From assembly GCA_910586435.1 (NCBI GenBank), contig CAJUGT010000084.1, positions 1-17,703 on the forward strand: DNA of 17,703 nucleotides. The letters are read 5' to 3'. Under the pieces are notes generated by a model that saw only the letters and a program-made list of their open reading frames with translations, searched no databases and was not told the DNA's origin. The position numbers and the translations under genes were made by a program. Origin of the DNA: an uncultured Acetatifactor sp. (GTDB lineage: Bacteria; Bacillota; Clostridia; Lachnospirales; Lachnospiraceae). Shown piece by piece: positions 1-7,273 of this stretch; the stretch's first letter is position 1; each line of letters begins with the position of its first letter.

Positions 1-60
1 GGCAGGAAATTCTCCCAGATTCAGGGGGCTTGGGAGGTAAGTTGCGGAACTAAATTAGGA
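1..60 (+). promoter_or_regulatory. Possible shortened copy of the leader element before the first ATPase gene
   Basis: The first bases (GGCAGGAAATT) match the 5' edge of the element at 7837-7847. Bases 46-60 (GGAACTAAATTAGGA) match the 3' edge of the element before iorA (GGAACTACATTAGGA). Between them is a hairpin with arms CTCCCA (12-17) and TGGGAG (31-36). The conserved CAGTCTC and GAGACC arms are absent, so this may be a deleted copy or chance similarity. The start is cut by the window edge. Confidence 0.3.
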
Positions 61-73
61 GAAAGGAGCGTTT

Positions 74-1657
74 ATGGGAATCTATTTCAATCCAGGGAAC
101 AGCGGATTTCAGGAAGTAGTCAGATCAGAATATGTGGATAAGACAGGGCTGATCGCTTTGGTGAATGAGACAATTGGTACAAAAAACAAACTGACCTGTA
201 TCAGCAGGCCCAGGCGGTTTGGCAAATCTTTTGCCGCGCAGATGTTGTGTGCGTATTATGATTGTTCCTGTGATTCACATGTGCTTTTTGATGATAAAGT
301 GATTTCCAAAATGAAGGGCTATTCAGAGCATTTGAATCAGTATCATGTGCTTAATCTGGATATTACCCATTTCCTTTCTGCGGCGCAGAGAAAGGGAATC
401 AGTGTAAAGGAAGTGCCGGATTTGATTGTTGCCGCCCTTTGGGACGAATTAAGAGAAATATATCCTGATTGCGGAAGGGAAAAGGACTTTACAGCCAGTC
501 TGGTACATTGCGTGGAGAAGACTGGAAAGAAATTTGTGTTTATCATTGATGAATGGGATGCGCTGATTCGGGAAGCCAAGGATGACGTTGACGCACAGAA
601 GCGATATCTGAATCTTCTGAGAGAATGGTTTAAGAGCAATAATGTCACGCCAAAAGTTGTGGCAGCGGCATATATGACGGGAATTTTACCTGTTAAGAAG
701 GATGGCTCACAGTCCGCCATTTCGGATTTTACAGAGTATCCGATTCTTGCGCCTGACGAATTTGCTGAATTTACCGGCTTCACGGAAGAGGAAGTAAGGA
801 AACTCTGTAAAAAGCATGGGATGAGTTTTGAGGAAGCAAAAAAATGGTATGACGGATATGAGTTTTCAGAGGTTGGCGCAATTTATAATCCATACTCAGT
901 CATGCAGGCGATGCGGAAAAAGAAGTTTGGTTCCTATTGGCAGAGGACTTCCGCAGCGGAATCATTGATGACATATATCAACATGGATTTTGAAGGATTG
1001 CAGGAGACAATCGCTTCTCTCATTGCCGGTGAGGACATGGAAGTGAAACCAGAAAGGTTTGAGAATGATTTCAAGACATTCCATAGCAAGGATGATGTTT
1101 TGACATTGTTGATTCATTTGGGATATCTTACCTGGCAGGAGGAAGACAGGACGGTGCGTATTCCCAATGAAGAGGTGCGTATTGAGTTTGAGAAGATTCT
1201 TGAAGGTACAGGAGTGAACGCAAAATGGAATGAACTGATAGAACGTTCGCAGAAGCTTTTGAGAGATACCATTGCAGGGAATGGGGAGAATGTCGTGAAA
1301 GCCATAGAAGCTGTACGTGTCACACAGTATGCGCCTACTTTCTATAATGATGAACAGGCATTGCGTTATGTGATTAAGTTTGCGTATATAGCTGCTGTAG
1401 ATGAGTATCTTAAGATTGAAGAGCTGCCATCGGGGAAGGGGATTGCGGATGTAGTGTATCTGCCGAAGCGCAAGTCCGGGCTTCCGGCTTTGATTGTAGA
1501 GCTGAAGTGGAATAAATCCTCAGAAGGAGCCATTGGGCAAATCAGAAGCAAAGAATATCCTGAAATTTTAAAGGATTATGGCGGTGAGATTGTGTTGGTC
1601 GGAATCAATTATAATGAGAAGACGAAGGTGCATAGCTGTGTAATTGAGAGAGTATAA
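74..1657 (+). CDS. AAA-ATPase-like protein with C-terminal PD-(D/E)XK nuclease-like domain (copy 1)
   Basis: The product has 527 residues and the two-part layout of the AAA-ATPase_like plus PDDEXK_9 family. Seen in the sequence: an N-terminal YVDKTGLI segment (20-27), an unusual P-loop SRPRRFGKS (44-52), a Walker B strand FVFIIDEWD (154-162), the family motif YMTGILPVKK (200-209), WYDGY (258-262) followed by IYNP (270-273), and a C-terminal nuclease core with Asp459 (GIADVVYLP), Glu476 and Lys478 (IVELKW) and Gln489. The start follows AAAGGAG at 62-68. The real role of this family is not established; its nuclease core and irregular multicopy distribution suggest defence or mobile-element functions. 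It is close in sequence to the minus-strand gene at 5060-6679 but not a recent duplicate. No signal peptide or membrane segment is visible, so it is probably cytoplasmic. Confidence 0.9.
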   Translation: MGIYFNPGNSGFQEVVRSEYVDKTGLIALVNETIGTKNKLTCISRPRRFGKSFAAQMLCAYYDCSCDSHVLFDDKVISKMKGYSEHLNQYHVLNLDITHFLSAAQRKGISVKEVPDLIVAALWDELREIYPDCGREKDFTASLVHCVEKTGKKFVFIIDEWDALIREAKDDVDAQKRYLNLLREWFKSNNVTPKVVAAAYMTGILPVKKDGSQSAISDFTEYPILAPDEFAEFTGFTEEEVRKLCKKHGMSFEEAKKWYDGYEFSEVGAIYNPYSVMQAMRKKKFGSYWQRTSAAESLMTYINMDFEGLQETIASLIAGEDMEVKPERFENDFKTFHSKDDVLTLLIHLGYLTWQEEDRTVRIPNEEVRIEFEKILEGTGVNAKWNELIERSQKLLRDTIAGNGENVVKAIEAVRVTQYAPTFYNDEQALRYVIKFAYIAAVDEYLKIEELPSGKGIADVVYLPKRKSGLPALIVELKWNKSSEGAIGQIRSKEYPEILKDYGGEIVLVGINYNEKTKVHSCVIERV

Positions 1658-1807
1658 CCGCAAGTTTTACAATATGAACAACAAATATGCCAATTGGATT
1701 ATGCTGGAAAAACGGATATAATGTTACCCATAAAGAGCATTGAAGATAAGGCCCATGCGGTACTGATACAAGAAAAAGCGATGTTTTCTATTGTCATGAA
1801 CAGGTGA
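1658..1807 (+). other. Open stretch in frame after the ATPase stop; possible gene remnant
   Basis: After the TAA of the upstream gene the same frame stays open for 49 codons to a TGA at 1805-1807. It includes an ATG at 1721 that would give a 28-residue peptide. The translation is protein-like (for example GKTDIMLPIKSIEDKAHA), but no good ribosome binding site precedes the ATG and the family is not recognised. Chance alone could leave such a frame open about one time in ten. It may be the tail of a lost gene. Confidence 0.2.
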
Positions 1808-1810
1808 GGT

Positions 1811-1905
1811 TGCGAAGGCGCACGAGAGCAAATTTCATGAGACACTACTTAGTGTCTCTGGGTACTTACGAATGAAATTTGTCTCTCCTGTGTGTGCGCC
1901 GAAGG
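1811..1905. repeat. Nested inverted-repeat element (three stacked stems)
   Basis: Three nested stems are visible: GGCGCAC (1817-1823) with GTGCGCC (1894-1900); GAGAG plus CAAATTTCAT (1824-1838) with ATGAAATTTG plus CTCTC (1872-1887); and an apical hairpin GAGACACT (1839-1846) with AGTGTCTC (1851-1858). An unpaired stretch, TGGGTACTTACGA (1859-1871), sits on the 3' side. The closing bases GCGCCGAAGG resemble the GGCACCGAAG of the leader element that follows, so this may be a cousin of that family. No run of T follows, so it is not a typical intrinsic terminator. It could be a folded RNA or a small non-autonomous mobile element. Confidence 0.6.
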
Positions 1906-1970
1906 AACTTCATTCTTTAGTGCCGTCTGGCAGCGACTTAAAATAGTCCAGTTAAGAAATGTCAAGAGGA

Positions 1971-2128
1971 AATTTAAAAACAGTCTCGGAATGTTAAAAA
2001 CAGTCTCGGAATGGAGGTGCCCGGAAGGGTTTTCAGACGCGTCAGCGGCTGAATAACCCTTCCCTAGTCAGGGCACCGAAGTGCAGAGACCGGAACAAGT
2101 TCCCGCAAGCGGGAACTGGAATAGGAGG
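1971..2128 (+). ncRNA. Structured leader element, copy A, before uxuA
   Basis: Predicted stems: outer GTCTC (2003-2007) with GAGAC (2086-2090); GGTGCCC (2016-2022) with GGGCACC (2071-2077); GGAAGGGTT (2023-2031) with AACCCTTCC (2055-2063), extended by TTCAG (2032-2036) with CTGAA (2049-2053) and CGC with GCG. A separate hairpin, GTTCCCGC (2099-2106) with GCGGGAAC (2109-2116), ends six bases before the AGGAGG at 2123-2128. The same outline recurs before three other genes here. Its position against the ribosome binding site suggests a transcribed 5' leader affecting translation or transcript stability. The RNA class is not recognised, and the copy could be a mobile repeat that happens to serve as leader. 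Confidence 0.65.
1974..2013 (+). repeat. Perfect 20-bp tandem duplication in the leader 5' arm
   Basis: The unit TTAAAAACAGTCTCGGAATG occurs at 1974-1993 and again, unchanged, at 1994-2013. It contains the conserved CAGTCTC arm of the leader element, so the copy before uxuA has two possible 5' partners for the GAGAC at 2086-2090. The other copies in the window have one. Confidence 0.9.
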
Positions 2129-2137
2129 AAATTATTT

Positions 2138-3214
2138 ATGGAGATGACATTGAGGTGGTATGGCGCAAAGTTTGACACGGTGACGCTAAAGCAGATTCGC
2201 CAGATCCCGGGGGTGACAGGAGTGATTACCACATTATATGACACTGCACCGGGAGAGGTGTGGAGCCGGGAGAGAATCCGTGCCATGAAAGAAGAGGTGG
2301 AGGCCGCAGGGCTTCGGCTGTCTGGTATTGAGAGTGTGAATGTCCATGACGCAATCAAAACAGGTGTGCCGGAAAGGGAGCAGTACATAGAGAACTACAT
2401 TGAAACGCTTGCGAATCTTGGGCAGGAAGATATTCATCTGGTGTGCTATAATTTCATGCCTGTGTTTGACTGGACTCGTACCGAACTTGCCAGGGTGAGG
2501 CCGGATGGCTCCACGGTATTGGCTTATACCCAGAAAGCAGTGGACGCCATTCATCCGGAGGAGATGTTTGCCACGCTTGCCGGAAATACGAACGGAACCG
2601 TGATGCCGGGCTGGGAGCCGGAACGTATGGCACATGTGAAAGAACTGTTCGAGATGTATAAAGACATTGACGACGAAAAGCTGTTTGAAAATCTGAAATA
2701 TTTCCTGGAGAAAATCATGCCGGTCTGTGACAAGTATGACATAAACATGGCCATTCATCCGGACGATCCGGCTTGGAGTGTATTTGGCCTGCCGCGTATT
2801 ATCATTAACAAGGCCAACATACTTCGCATGATGAAAATGGTGGACAATCCACATAATGGGGTGACGTTCTGTTCCGGTTCCTATGGGACGAATCTGGAAA
2901 ATGATCTGCCGGATATGATTCGCTCTTTGAAGGGAAGGATTCACTTTGCCCATGTGCGCAACCTGAAATTTATTACGCCTGATAATTTTGAGGAAGCGGC
3001 GCATCTTTCCAGTGACGGCTCCTTTGACATGTATGAAATTATGAAAGCATTGTATGAGACAGGTTTCACCGGGCCTATCCGGCCTGACCACGGACGAATG
3101 ATTTGGGATGAGGTAGCAATGCCCGGGTATGGGCTGTATGACCGGGCTTTGGGAGCAGCCTATTTAAACGGATTGTGGGAAGCCATTGACAAGGCACATA
3201 AGCGGGGAGTCTGA
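2138..3214 (+). CDS. uxuA: Mannonate dehydratase
   Basis: The enzyme dehydrates D-mannonate to 2-keto-3-deoxy-D-gluconate in glucuronate breakdown, in the cytoplasm with a divalent metal. From the ATG at 2138 it has 358 residues, the usual length of the short Gram-positive form. The frame is open further upstream to a GTG at 2081, but that lies inside the leader element, whereas 2138 follows AGGAGG (2123-2128) at good spacing. The start MEMTLRWYGAKFDTVTL is typical of the family. Likely metal-site residues are His207 (AIHPDDP), Cys245 (TFCSGSYG), His272 (FAHVRNLK) and Asp317-His318 (RPDHGR). uxuB follows after 35 bp, consistent with one transcript. No uxaC, kdgK or kdgA is in the window, so the rest of the pathway must lie elsewhere. 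Confidence 0.96.
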   Translation: MEMTLRWYGAKFDTVTLKQIRQIPGVTGVITTLYDTAPGEVWSRERIRAMKEEVEAAGLRLSGIESVNVHDAIKTGVPEREQYIENYIETLANLGQEDIHLVCYNFMPVFDWTRTELARVRPDGSTVLAYTQKAVDAIHPEEMFATLAGNTNGTVMPGWEPERMAHVKELFEMYKDIDDEKLFENLKYFLEKIMPVCDKYDINMAIHPDDPAWSVFGLPRIIINKANILRMMKMVDNPHNGVTFCSGSYGTNLENDLPDMIRSLKGRIHFAHVRNLKFITPDNFEEAAHLSSDGSFDMYEIMKALYETGFTGPIRPDHGRMIWDEVAMPGYGLYDRALGAAYLNGLWEAIDKAHKRGV

Positions 3215-3249
3215 CGAAGGAAAGCAGAACGAAAGGCAGGAGGCGCAAA

Positions 3250-4863
3250 GTGAGATTAAATCATAATGGATTGAATAACAGAGCGGAGTGGGAGGCGGCA
3301 GGATATGAACTTCCGCAATTTGACCGGGAGACGGTGACAGCCGCCACCAGGGAGAATCCTTTTTGGATTCATTTTGGGGCAGGGAACATATTCCGTGCCT
3401 TTCAGGCCAATATCGTACAGAAAATGCTGGATGCCGGTTCTCTGAACAGGGGACTTGTGGTTGCGGAAGGCTTTGACTATGAGATAATTGAAAAAATGAA
3501 TCGTCCCCATGATGATTATTCCATTCTGGTGACTTTGAAAGCGGACGGAACCGTGGAGAAAAGGGTAATTGGAAGTGTGGTGGAATCCTGTATTCTGGAC
3601 TCCGGCAATGATGTGGAGTACGAACGTCTGAAAGAAATCTTCAGAAAAGACTCTCTGCAAATGGTATCTTTTACCATTACGGAAAAGGGGTATAGTCTTG
3701 TGAATGGCGCAGGAGAAGTGATTCCGGCGGTGGAAGCCGATTTTAGGGAAGGACCTGAAAAGCCTGTAAGCTATGTGGGAAAGGTTGCCTCCCTTTTGTA
3801 CACCCGTTATATGAAAGGGGAGATGCCCATTGCCATGGTAAGCATGGACAATTGCTCCCACAATGGAGATAAGCTGTATGAGGCAATCAATGCCTATGCT
3901 GTTAAATGGACCGAGAACGGGAAAGCGGAGGAAGGCTTTCTCAATTATATCCGCAACAGGGAAAAGGTTTCTTTCCCCTGGACCATGATAGATAAGATTA
4001 CCCCCAGGCCGGATGCCTCCGTGGAAGAGATATTGAAAAAAGACGGAATCATGGAACTGGAACCGGTGATTACTTCAAAAAATACTTACGTGGCGCCCTT
4101 TGTCAATGCGGAAGAGTGCGAATATCTGGTAATAGAAGACAGTTTCCCCAACGGACGCCCGGCGCTGGAAGAGAGCGGAGTGATGTTCACCGACCGGGAA
4201 ACAGTTGAAAAAGTGGAGAAAATGAAAGTCTGCACCTGTCTGAATCCTCTGCACACAACGTTGGCAGTGTATGGCTGCCTGCTGGGATATCAGAAGATTT
4301 CGGATGAAATGAAGGATGAGCAGTTAAAAAAGCTTGTGGAAATCATAGGGTATGAGGAAGGTCTTCCGGTGGTGGTAAATCCGGGGATATTGGATCCAAA
4401 GGAATTTATTGATACCGTGTTAAATGTCAGAGTTCCCAATCCCTTTATGCCAGATACACCGCAGAGAATTGCCACGGATACTTCCCAGAAGTTGGCAATT
4501 CGGTTCGGGGAGACAATCAAAGCCTATAGAAATTCTGATAAACTGGACACGGCGAATTTGAAGAAAATTCCATTGGTATTTGCTGGATGGCTTCGCTATC
4601 TTATGGCTGTGGACGACAATGGGAATGCTTTTGAGCTAAGTCCTGATCCGCTGCTTGATTCTGTTTGTCCCTGTGTGGCGGACATTCGGCTTGGCCAGGA
4701 CAATGAGGTGGAGAACAGCTTAAAGCCGATTCTGGAAAATGAGAAAATCTTCGGTGTGAACCTGTATGAGGTTGGTATGGCGGAGACTGTGTGCGGGTAT
4801 ATGAAAGAATTGACCGCAGGGCCGGGGGCAGTGCGGGCGGTTCTGAAGAAATATGTAGGATAA
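3250..4863 (+). CDS. uxuB: Fructuronate reductase, mannitol dehydrogenase family
   Basis: The product has 537 residues and belongs to the long-chain polyol dehydrogenase family; next to uxuA, D-fructuronate reductase (D-fructuronate plus NADH to D-mannonate) is by far the best assignment. Seen: dinucleotide-binding HFGAGNIFRAF (41-51), the family signatures TITEKGY (142-148), SMDNCSHNG (198-206) and FPWTMIDKITPRP (242-254), and the catalytic region KVCTCLNPLHTTLA (326-339). Translation starts at GTG 3250, six bases after AGGAGG (3238-3243). It is about 50 residues longer than the E. coli enzyme, normal for the Firmicute form. A relative acting on mannitol, altronate or tagaturonate cannot be fully excluded by sequence alone. 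An inverted repeat followed by five T (4896-4993) probably ends the transcript. Confidence 0.93.
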   Translation: MRLNHNGLNNRAEWEAAGYELPQFDRETVTAATRENPFWIHFGAGNIFRAFQANIVQKMLDAGSLNRGLVVAEGFDYEIIEKMNRPHDDYSILVTLKADGTVEKRVIGSVVESCILDSGNDVEYERLKEIFRKDSLQMVSFTITEKGYSLVNGAGEVIPAVEADFREGPEKPVSYVGKVASLLYTRYMKGEMPIAMVSMDNCSHNGDKLYEAINAYAVKWTENGKAEEGFLNYIRNREKVSFPWTMIDKITPRPDASVEEILKKDGIMELEPVITSKNTYVAPFVNAEECEYLVIEDSFPNGRPALEESGVMFTDRETVEKVEKMKVCTCLNPLHTTLAVYGCLLGYQKISDEMKDEQLKKLVEIIGYEEGLPVVVNPGILDPKEFIDTVLNVRVPNPFMPDTPQRIATDTSQKLAIRFGETIKAYRNSDKLDTANLKKIPLVFAGWLRYLMAVDDNGNAFELSPDPLLDSVCPCVADIRLGQDNEVENSLKPILENEKIFGVNLYEVGMAETVCGYMKELTAGPGAVRAVLKKYVG

Positions 4864-4895
4864 AACAGCAGGGGCCTGAAAGAACTGACAGGAGG

Positions 4896-4993
4896 GGCTG
4901 TCGCATTAAGAAATTCTACACAAGATACAGGATGTCAGGTAATCAGGCATACCTATATCTAGTGTCCATGACTCTTAATGTGACAGCCTTTTT
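4896..4993 (+). terminator. Long-loop inverted repeat with T tract after uxuB; may be paired IS ends
   Basis: GGCTGTCGCATTAAGA (4896-4911) pairs over 16 positions, with one G-T wobble, with TCTTAATGTGACAGCC (4973-4988), and TTTTT follows (4989-4993). That layout fits a terminator for uxuA-uxuB. The 61-base loop is unusually long, and the GGCTGTC...GACAGCC ends look like terminal inverted repeats of insertion sequences, so it may be a small non-autonomous element or an IS with its middle lost. No convincing target duplication is visible. Confidence 0.6.
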
Positions 4994-5059
4994 GATGTAT
5001 GTGCCGGATATTCATAAGAAAGGCTGGCAACAGGTCAGACAGCGCCTGACGCAAGGCTT

Positions 5060-6679
5060 TCAGTCAGCAGGCGGATGGGTTACTGACGCAGGAGAAGATG
5101 ATTCCTGTTTTCTCAGTTTTTCTATGACACAACGATGTGGTTTGGCCGGATTTCTTTTGTCGTAATTGATTCCCACCAGAAGAATATCACCTGAATACCC
5201 CTCCAGTACTCGGGCGTATTGTCTGTTTTTGATTTGGTTTATGGCGCTGTGGGCAGACTTGTCATATTTCAGTTCCACTACCAGGGCCGGCTTAGGGCAA
5301 AAAGGCAGCGGAAGAAAGATTACATCCGCAAAACCTCGCCCTGTTGGCAGTTCTCTTACGAGTTTATAATCTTTTCTTGCGCAGTAATACGCAAGGGCAA
5401 TGGCGCAGCTGAGGGAATTTTCGTCGTTGTAGGTCAGAATGGAGGAAACTTCCATATGGGCATCATCCAATCCTTTTGCGACACTTTCTTCGTTGCCATT
5501 CAGTGTATCTTCCAGAAGCTGTTCGGAGGATTTCAGGATGCGGATGATTTCCTGCCAGCCACCTGCGCTCATAGCGTTTTCAAATTCTCTGGCTATCTCT
5601 CTGTTAGGGATAAAAGCAATCTCCTTTTCGGAATCATAGGCCAGATAACCCAAGTGAATGAGCAATGTCAGCACATCGTCTTTTGTTCTGAAGTTGCGCA
5701 TGTCATTTTGGAAGCTGAGAGTGTTGACTTTGACAGGTTCATTGCCTAACATTTTTACAATATCTGTCCTTAAGCCGTCAAAATCCATATCCATATAGAT
5801 TTTCAATGCATCATAAGTTTCCGTGGATGTCCAATAATTAGAAAATCTATGCCGATGCATTGCTTCCACTACGGATTTGGGATTGTAAATATGCCGAAAT
5901 TCAGAAAAACAATATCCATCGTACCAGCTTCCAGCTTCGGCGAAATCCATGGAATAAATCTCACAGAGATTTTTCACCTCATTCTCTGTAAATCCTGTGT
6001 ACTCTTCTAAAAAACCCTGATTTGTCATAGAGTATTCCCAAAACATATTTAAGGCGGAATGTTGTCCGTATTTCTTGACGGGAAGAATACCGGTCATGTA
6101 GGCAAGTGCCACATAGGGCTGATCCTTCAGGAGGTTTCGCAGAAAATTCAGATAATGTTTCTGAAGACTTTCTGATTCCTGTCTTTCGCGCATGACGCAG
6201 TCCCATTCGTCAAGGAGGAAAATAAACTTTTTTCCTGTCTTAAGGTAGATGTTTTTGAGTGCATCTGAAAGTCTGCTGCCAGGATTTTTAATAAATTTTC
6301 CATATGTTTCCCACAATTCTTCCAGAACCAATTGTTCCAGATATTCTGTCAAATCACCATCTCCCGCACTGATGAGAAAATGCTGCATATTAAGAAAAAG
6401 TACATCGTACTGATTCAGATGAAGTTCAAAGGATGGGGTGTGGGCTATTTTCCATCCCGCAAAAAGCTCTCTTGAGTCGCAGCCCATACTGTAATAAGCG
6501 GCAAGCATTTCAATTGCCATGGATTTACCGAAACGCCGGGGCCTGCTGACACAAATATATTTTTCTCTTGTACTGATGAGGGCGTTTGTGCATGAGATTA
6601 ATCCTGTTTTGTCCACATAGATTTTAGAACGAGTGGATTCTCTAAAACCATCGTTTCCTGGATTCAAATAAATTCCCAT
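5060..6679 (-). CDS. AAA-ATPase-like protein with C-terminal PD-(D/E)XK nuclease-like domain (copy 2)
   Basis: The product has 539 residues, the same architecture as the gene at 74-1657 and clear similarity along its length: P-loop SRPRRFGKS (45-53), Walker B FIFLLDEWD (152-160), YMTGILPVKK (194-203), WYDGY (252-256), IYNP (264-267), then a nuclease core with Asp452 (GFADVIFLP), Glu469 and Lys471 (VVELKY) and Gln482. The last 17 or so residues (rich in Ser and Pro) extend past the end of copy 1 and may be a read-on into unrelated sequence. The start at 6679 follows AGGAGA (complement of 6686-6691) with six bases between. It is transcribed toward uxuB. A promoter and a palindrome lie just upstream, so it is probably its own transcription unit. 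The biological role is unknown; a link to defence or mobile elements is inference. Confidence 0.9.
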   Translation of the reverse strand: MGIYLNPGNDGFRESTRSKIYVDKTGLISCTNALISTREKYICVSRPRRFGKSMAIEMLAAYYSMGCDSRELFAGWKIAHTPSFELHLNQYDVLFLNMQHFLISAGDGDLTEYLEQLVLEELWETYGKFIKNPGSRLSDALKNIYLKTGKKFIFLLDEWDCVMRERQESESLQKHYLNFLRNLLKDQPYVALAYMTGILPVKKYGQHSALNMFWEYSMTNQGFLEEYTGFTENEVKNLCEIYSMDFAEAGSWYDGYCFSEFRHIYNPKSVVEAMHRHRFSNYWTSTETYDALKIYMDMDFDGLRTDIVKMLGNEPVKVNTLSFQNDMRNFRTKDDVLTLLIHLGYLAYDSEKEIAFIPNREIAREFENAMSAGGWQEIIRILKSSEQLLEDTLNGNEESVAKGLDDAHMEVSSILTYNDENSLSCAIALAYYCARKDYKLVRELPTGRGFADVIFLPLPFCPKPALVVELKYDKSAHSAINQIKNRQYARVLEGYSGDILLVGINYDKRNPAKPHRCVIEKLRKQESSSPASVTHPPAD

Positions 6680-6710
6680 AGAGTGTCTCCTGTCAGTGTT
6701 TTTCCTTTAT

Positions 6711-6760
6711 ATCACCTGTCGGTGATAAAATATTATAACATGAAACGGACATGCGGTGAA
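6711..6760 (-). promoter_or_regulatory. Promoter and possible operator of the minus-strand ATPase gene
   Basis: On the minus strand TTCACC (complement of 6755-6760) is followed, after 17 bases, by TATAAT (complement of 6732-6737), preceded by the extended -10 TG dinucleotide. Just downstream, where transcription would begin, lies the palindrome ATCACC-tgtc-GGTGAT (6711-6726). A repressor site is possible; equally it could be a short hairpin at the mRNA 5' end. Confidence 0.55.
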
Positions 6761-6810
6761 CTGATTTGGCTGTGTTTTATCAAATTGTTTGAAATTCCTT
6801 AATTGTGACA

Positions 6811-6975
6811 TTAAGCCCATATCTTATACTTGTCACCCCATTTATAGATAGTCATTTCATTTTTAGAAGACATCCCTGAATCAATACAAATTTGGCTTAC
6901 AGAGCGGACACCACAAAGATAGTCTTCACAGGTCTGTATTTTTTGTTCTGCCCTATAAGGCGAATATCTGGGCAT
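6811..6975 (-). pseudogene. IS3-type OrfA N-terminal fragment (54 codons)
   Basis: A 54-residue reading frame starts at ATG 6975 behind a strong AGGAGG (complement of 6982-6987) and stops at 6811-6813. It begins MPRYSPYRAEQKIQTCEDYL and continues with a helix-turn-helix-like segment ending IYKWGDKYKIW, much like the first DNA-binding helices of IS3-family OrfA proteins. Full OrfA is about 90-110 residues or more and is followed by OrfB; neither continuation is present. The likely reading is a truncated transposase relic. It might still make a small DNA-binding peptide because its start signals are intact. Confidence 0.5.
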
Positions 6976-7047
6976 AAAATTACCTCCTTGTAATTAGTTC
7001 ATATTGTACTATAAAAAGAAAAATAAGCAAGGAGCATTTCCAGTGCA

Positions 7048-7125
7048 GTGACGCAAGAGAAGGCTTTGGAAAAAATTACCAGTCAACTGGAAGCGGTTGG
7101 AATAAAAGAAAACAATTTTATTTGA
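7048..7125 (+). other. Short protein-like frame in a decay zone
   Basis: From GTG 7048 a 25-codon frame ends at TGA 7123-7125 and reads VTQEKALEKITSQLEAVGIK then ENNFI. Its composition looks like the amphipathic C-terminal helix of a protein. There is no clear ribosome binding site and no family is recognised. It is best taken as a possible tail of a lost gene. The gap 6680-7273 otherwise holds the promoter of the minus-strand ATPase gene, the OrfA fragment and the promoter of the next gene. Confidence 0.2.
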
Positions 7126-7162
7126 AAGCATGTAAAACAGTATCCAATTTCTCTGTGTTATA

Positions 7163-7171
7163 TGTTATACT
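7163..7171 (+). promoter_or_regulatory. Extended -10 promoter upstream of the YdeI-like gene
   Basis: TGTTATACT (7163-7171) is a good extended -10 element; no clear -35 box lies 17 bases upstream. Transcription would begin near 7178, giving a leader of about 95 bases. The leader contains a hairpin GAGTG...CACTC (7181-7196) and an imperfect inverted repeat AACAG...CTGTT before the ribosome binding site. Nothing in it matches a riboswitch I know. Confidence 0.4.
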
Positions 7172-7273
7172 GTATCTTGTGAGTGGAGCCACACTCGGGA
7201 AAGCAATTTCAGACCCATAACAGTTCACGTAGAGTATTACGCTGTTGCTTGGACAAAACTGAGGAGAAGTATT

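Noticed and set aside
1971..2128. Known riboswitch class (SAM, glycine, ZTP, guanidine, c-di-GMP, cobalamin, tetrahydrofolate)
   Set aside because: None of the core motifs of these classes as I recall them appears, and the copies precede genes of unrelated pathways. A covariance search would be decisive.
2234..3091. Long open frame (285 codons) on the minus strand
   Set aside because: It lies fully within uxuA, has a basic, His-rich composition typical of an antisense shadow and lacks a ribosome binding site.
4791..5165. Open frame overlapping the end of uxuB and the end of the minus-strand ATPase gene
   Set aside because: It overlaps two firm genes and runs through the inverted repeat; the product is low-complexity and unlike any family.
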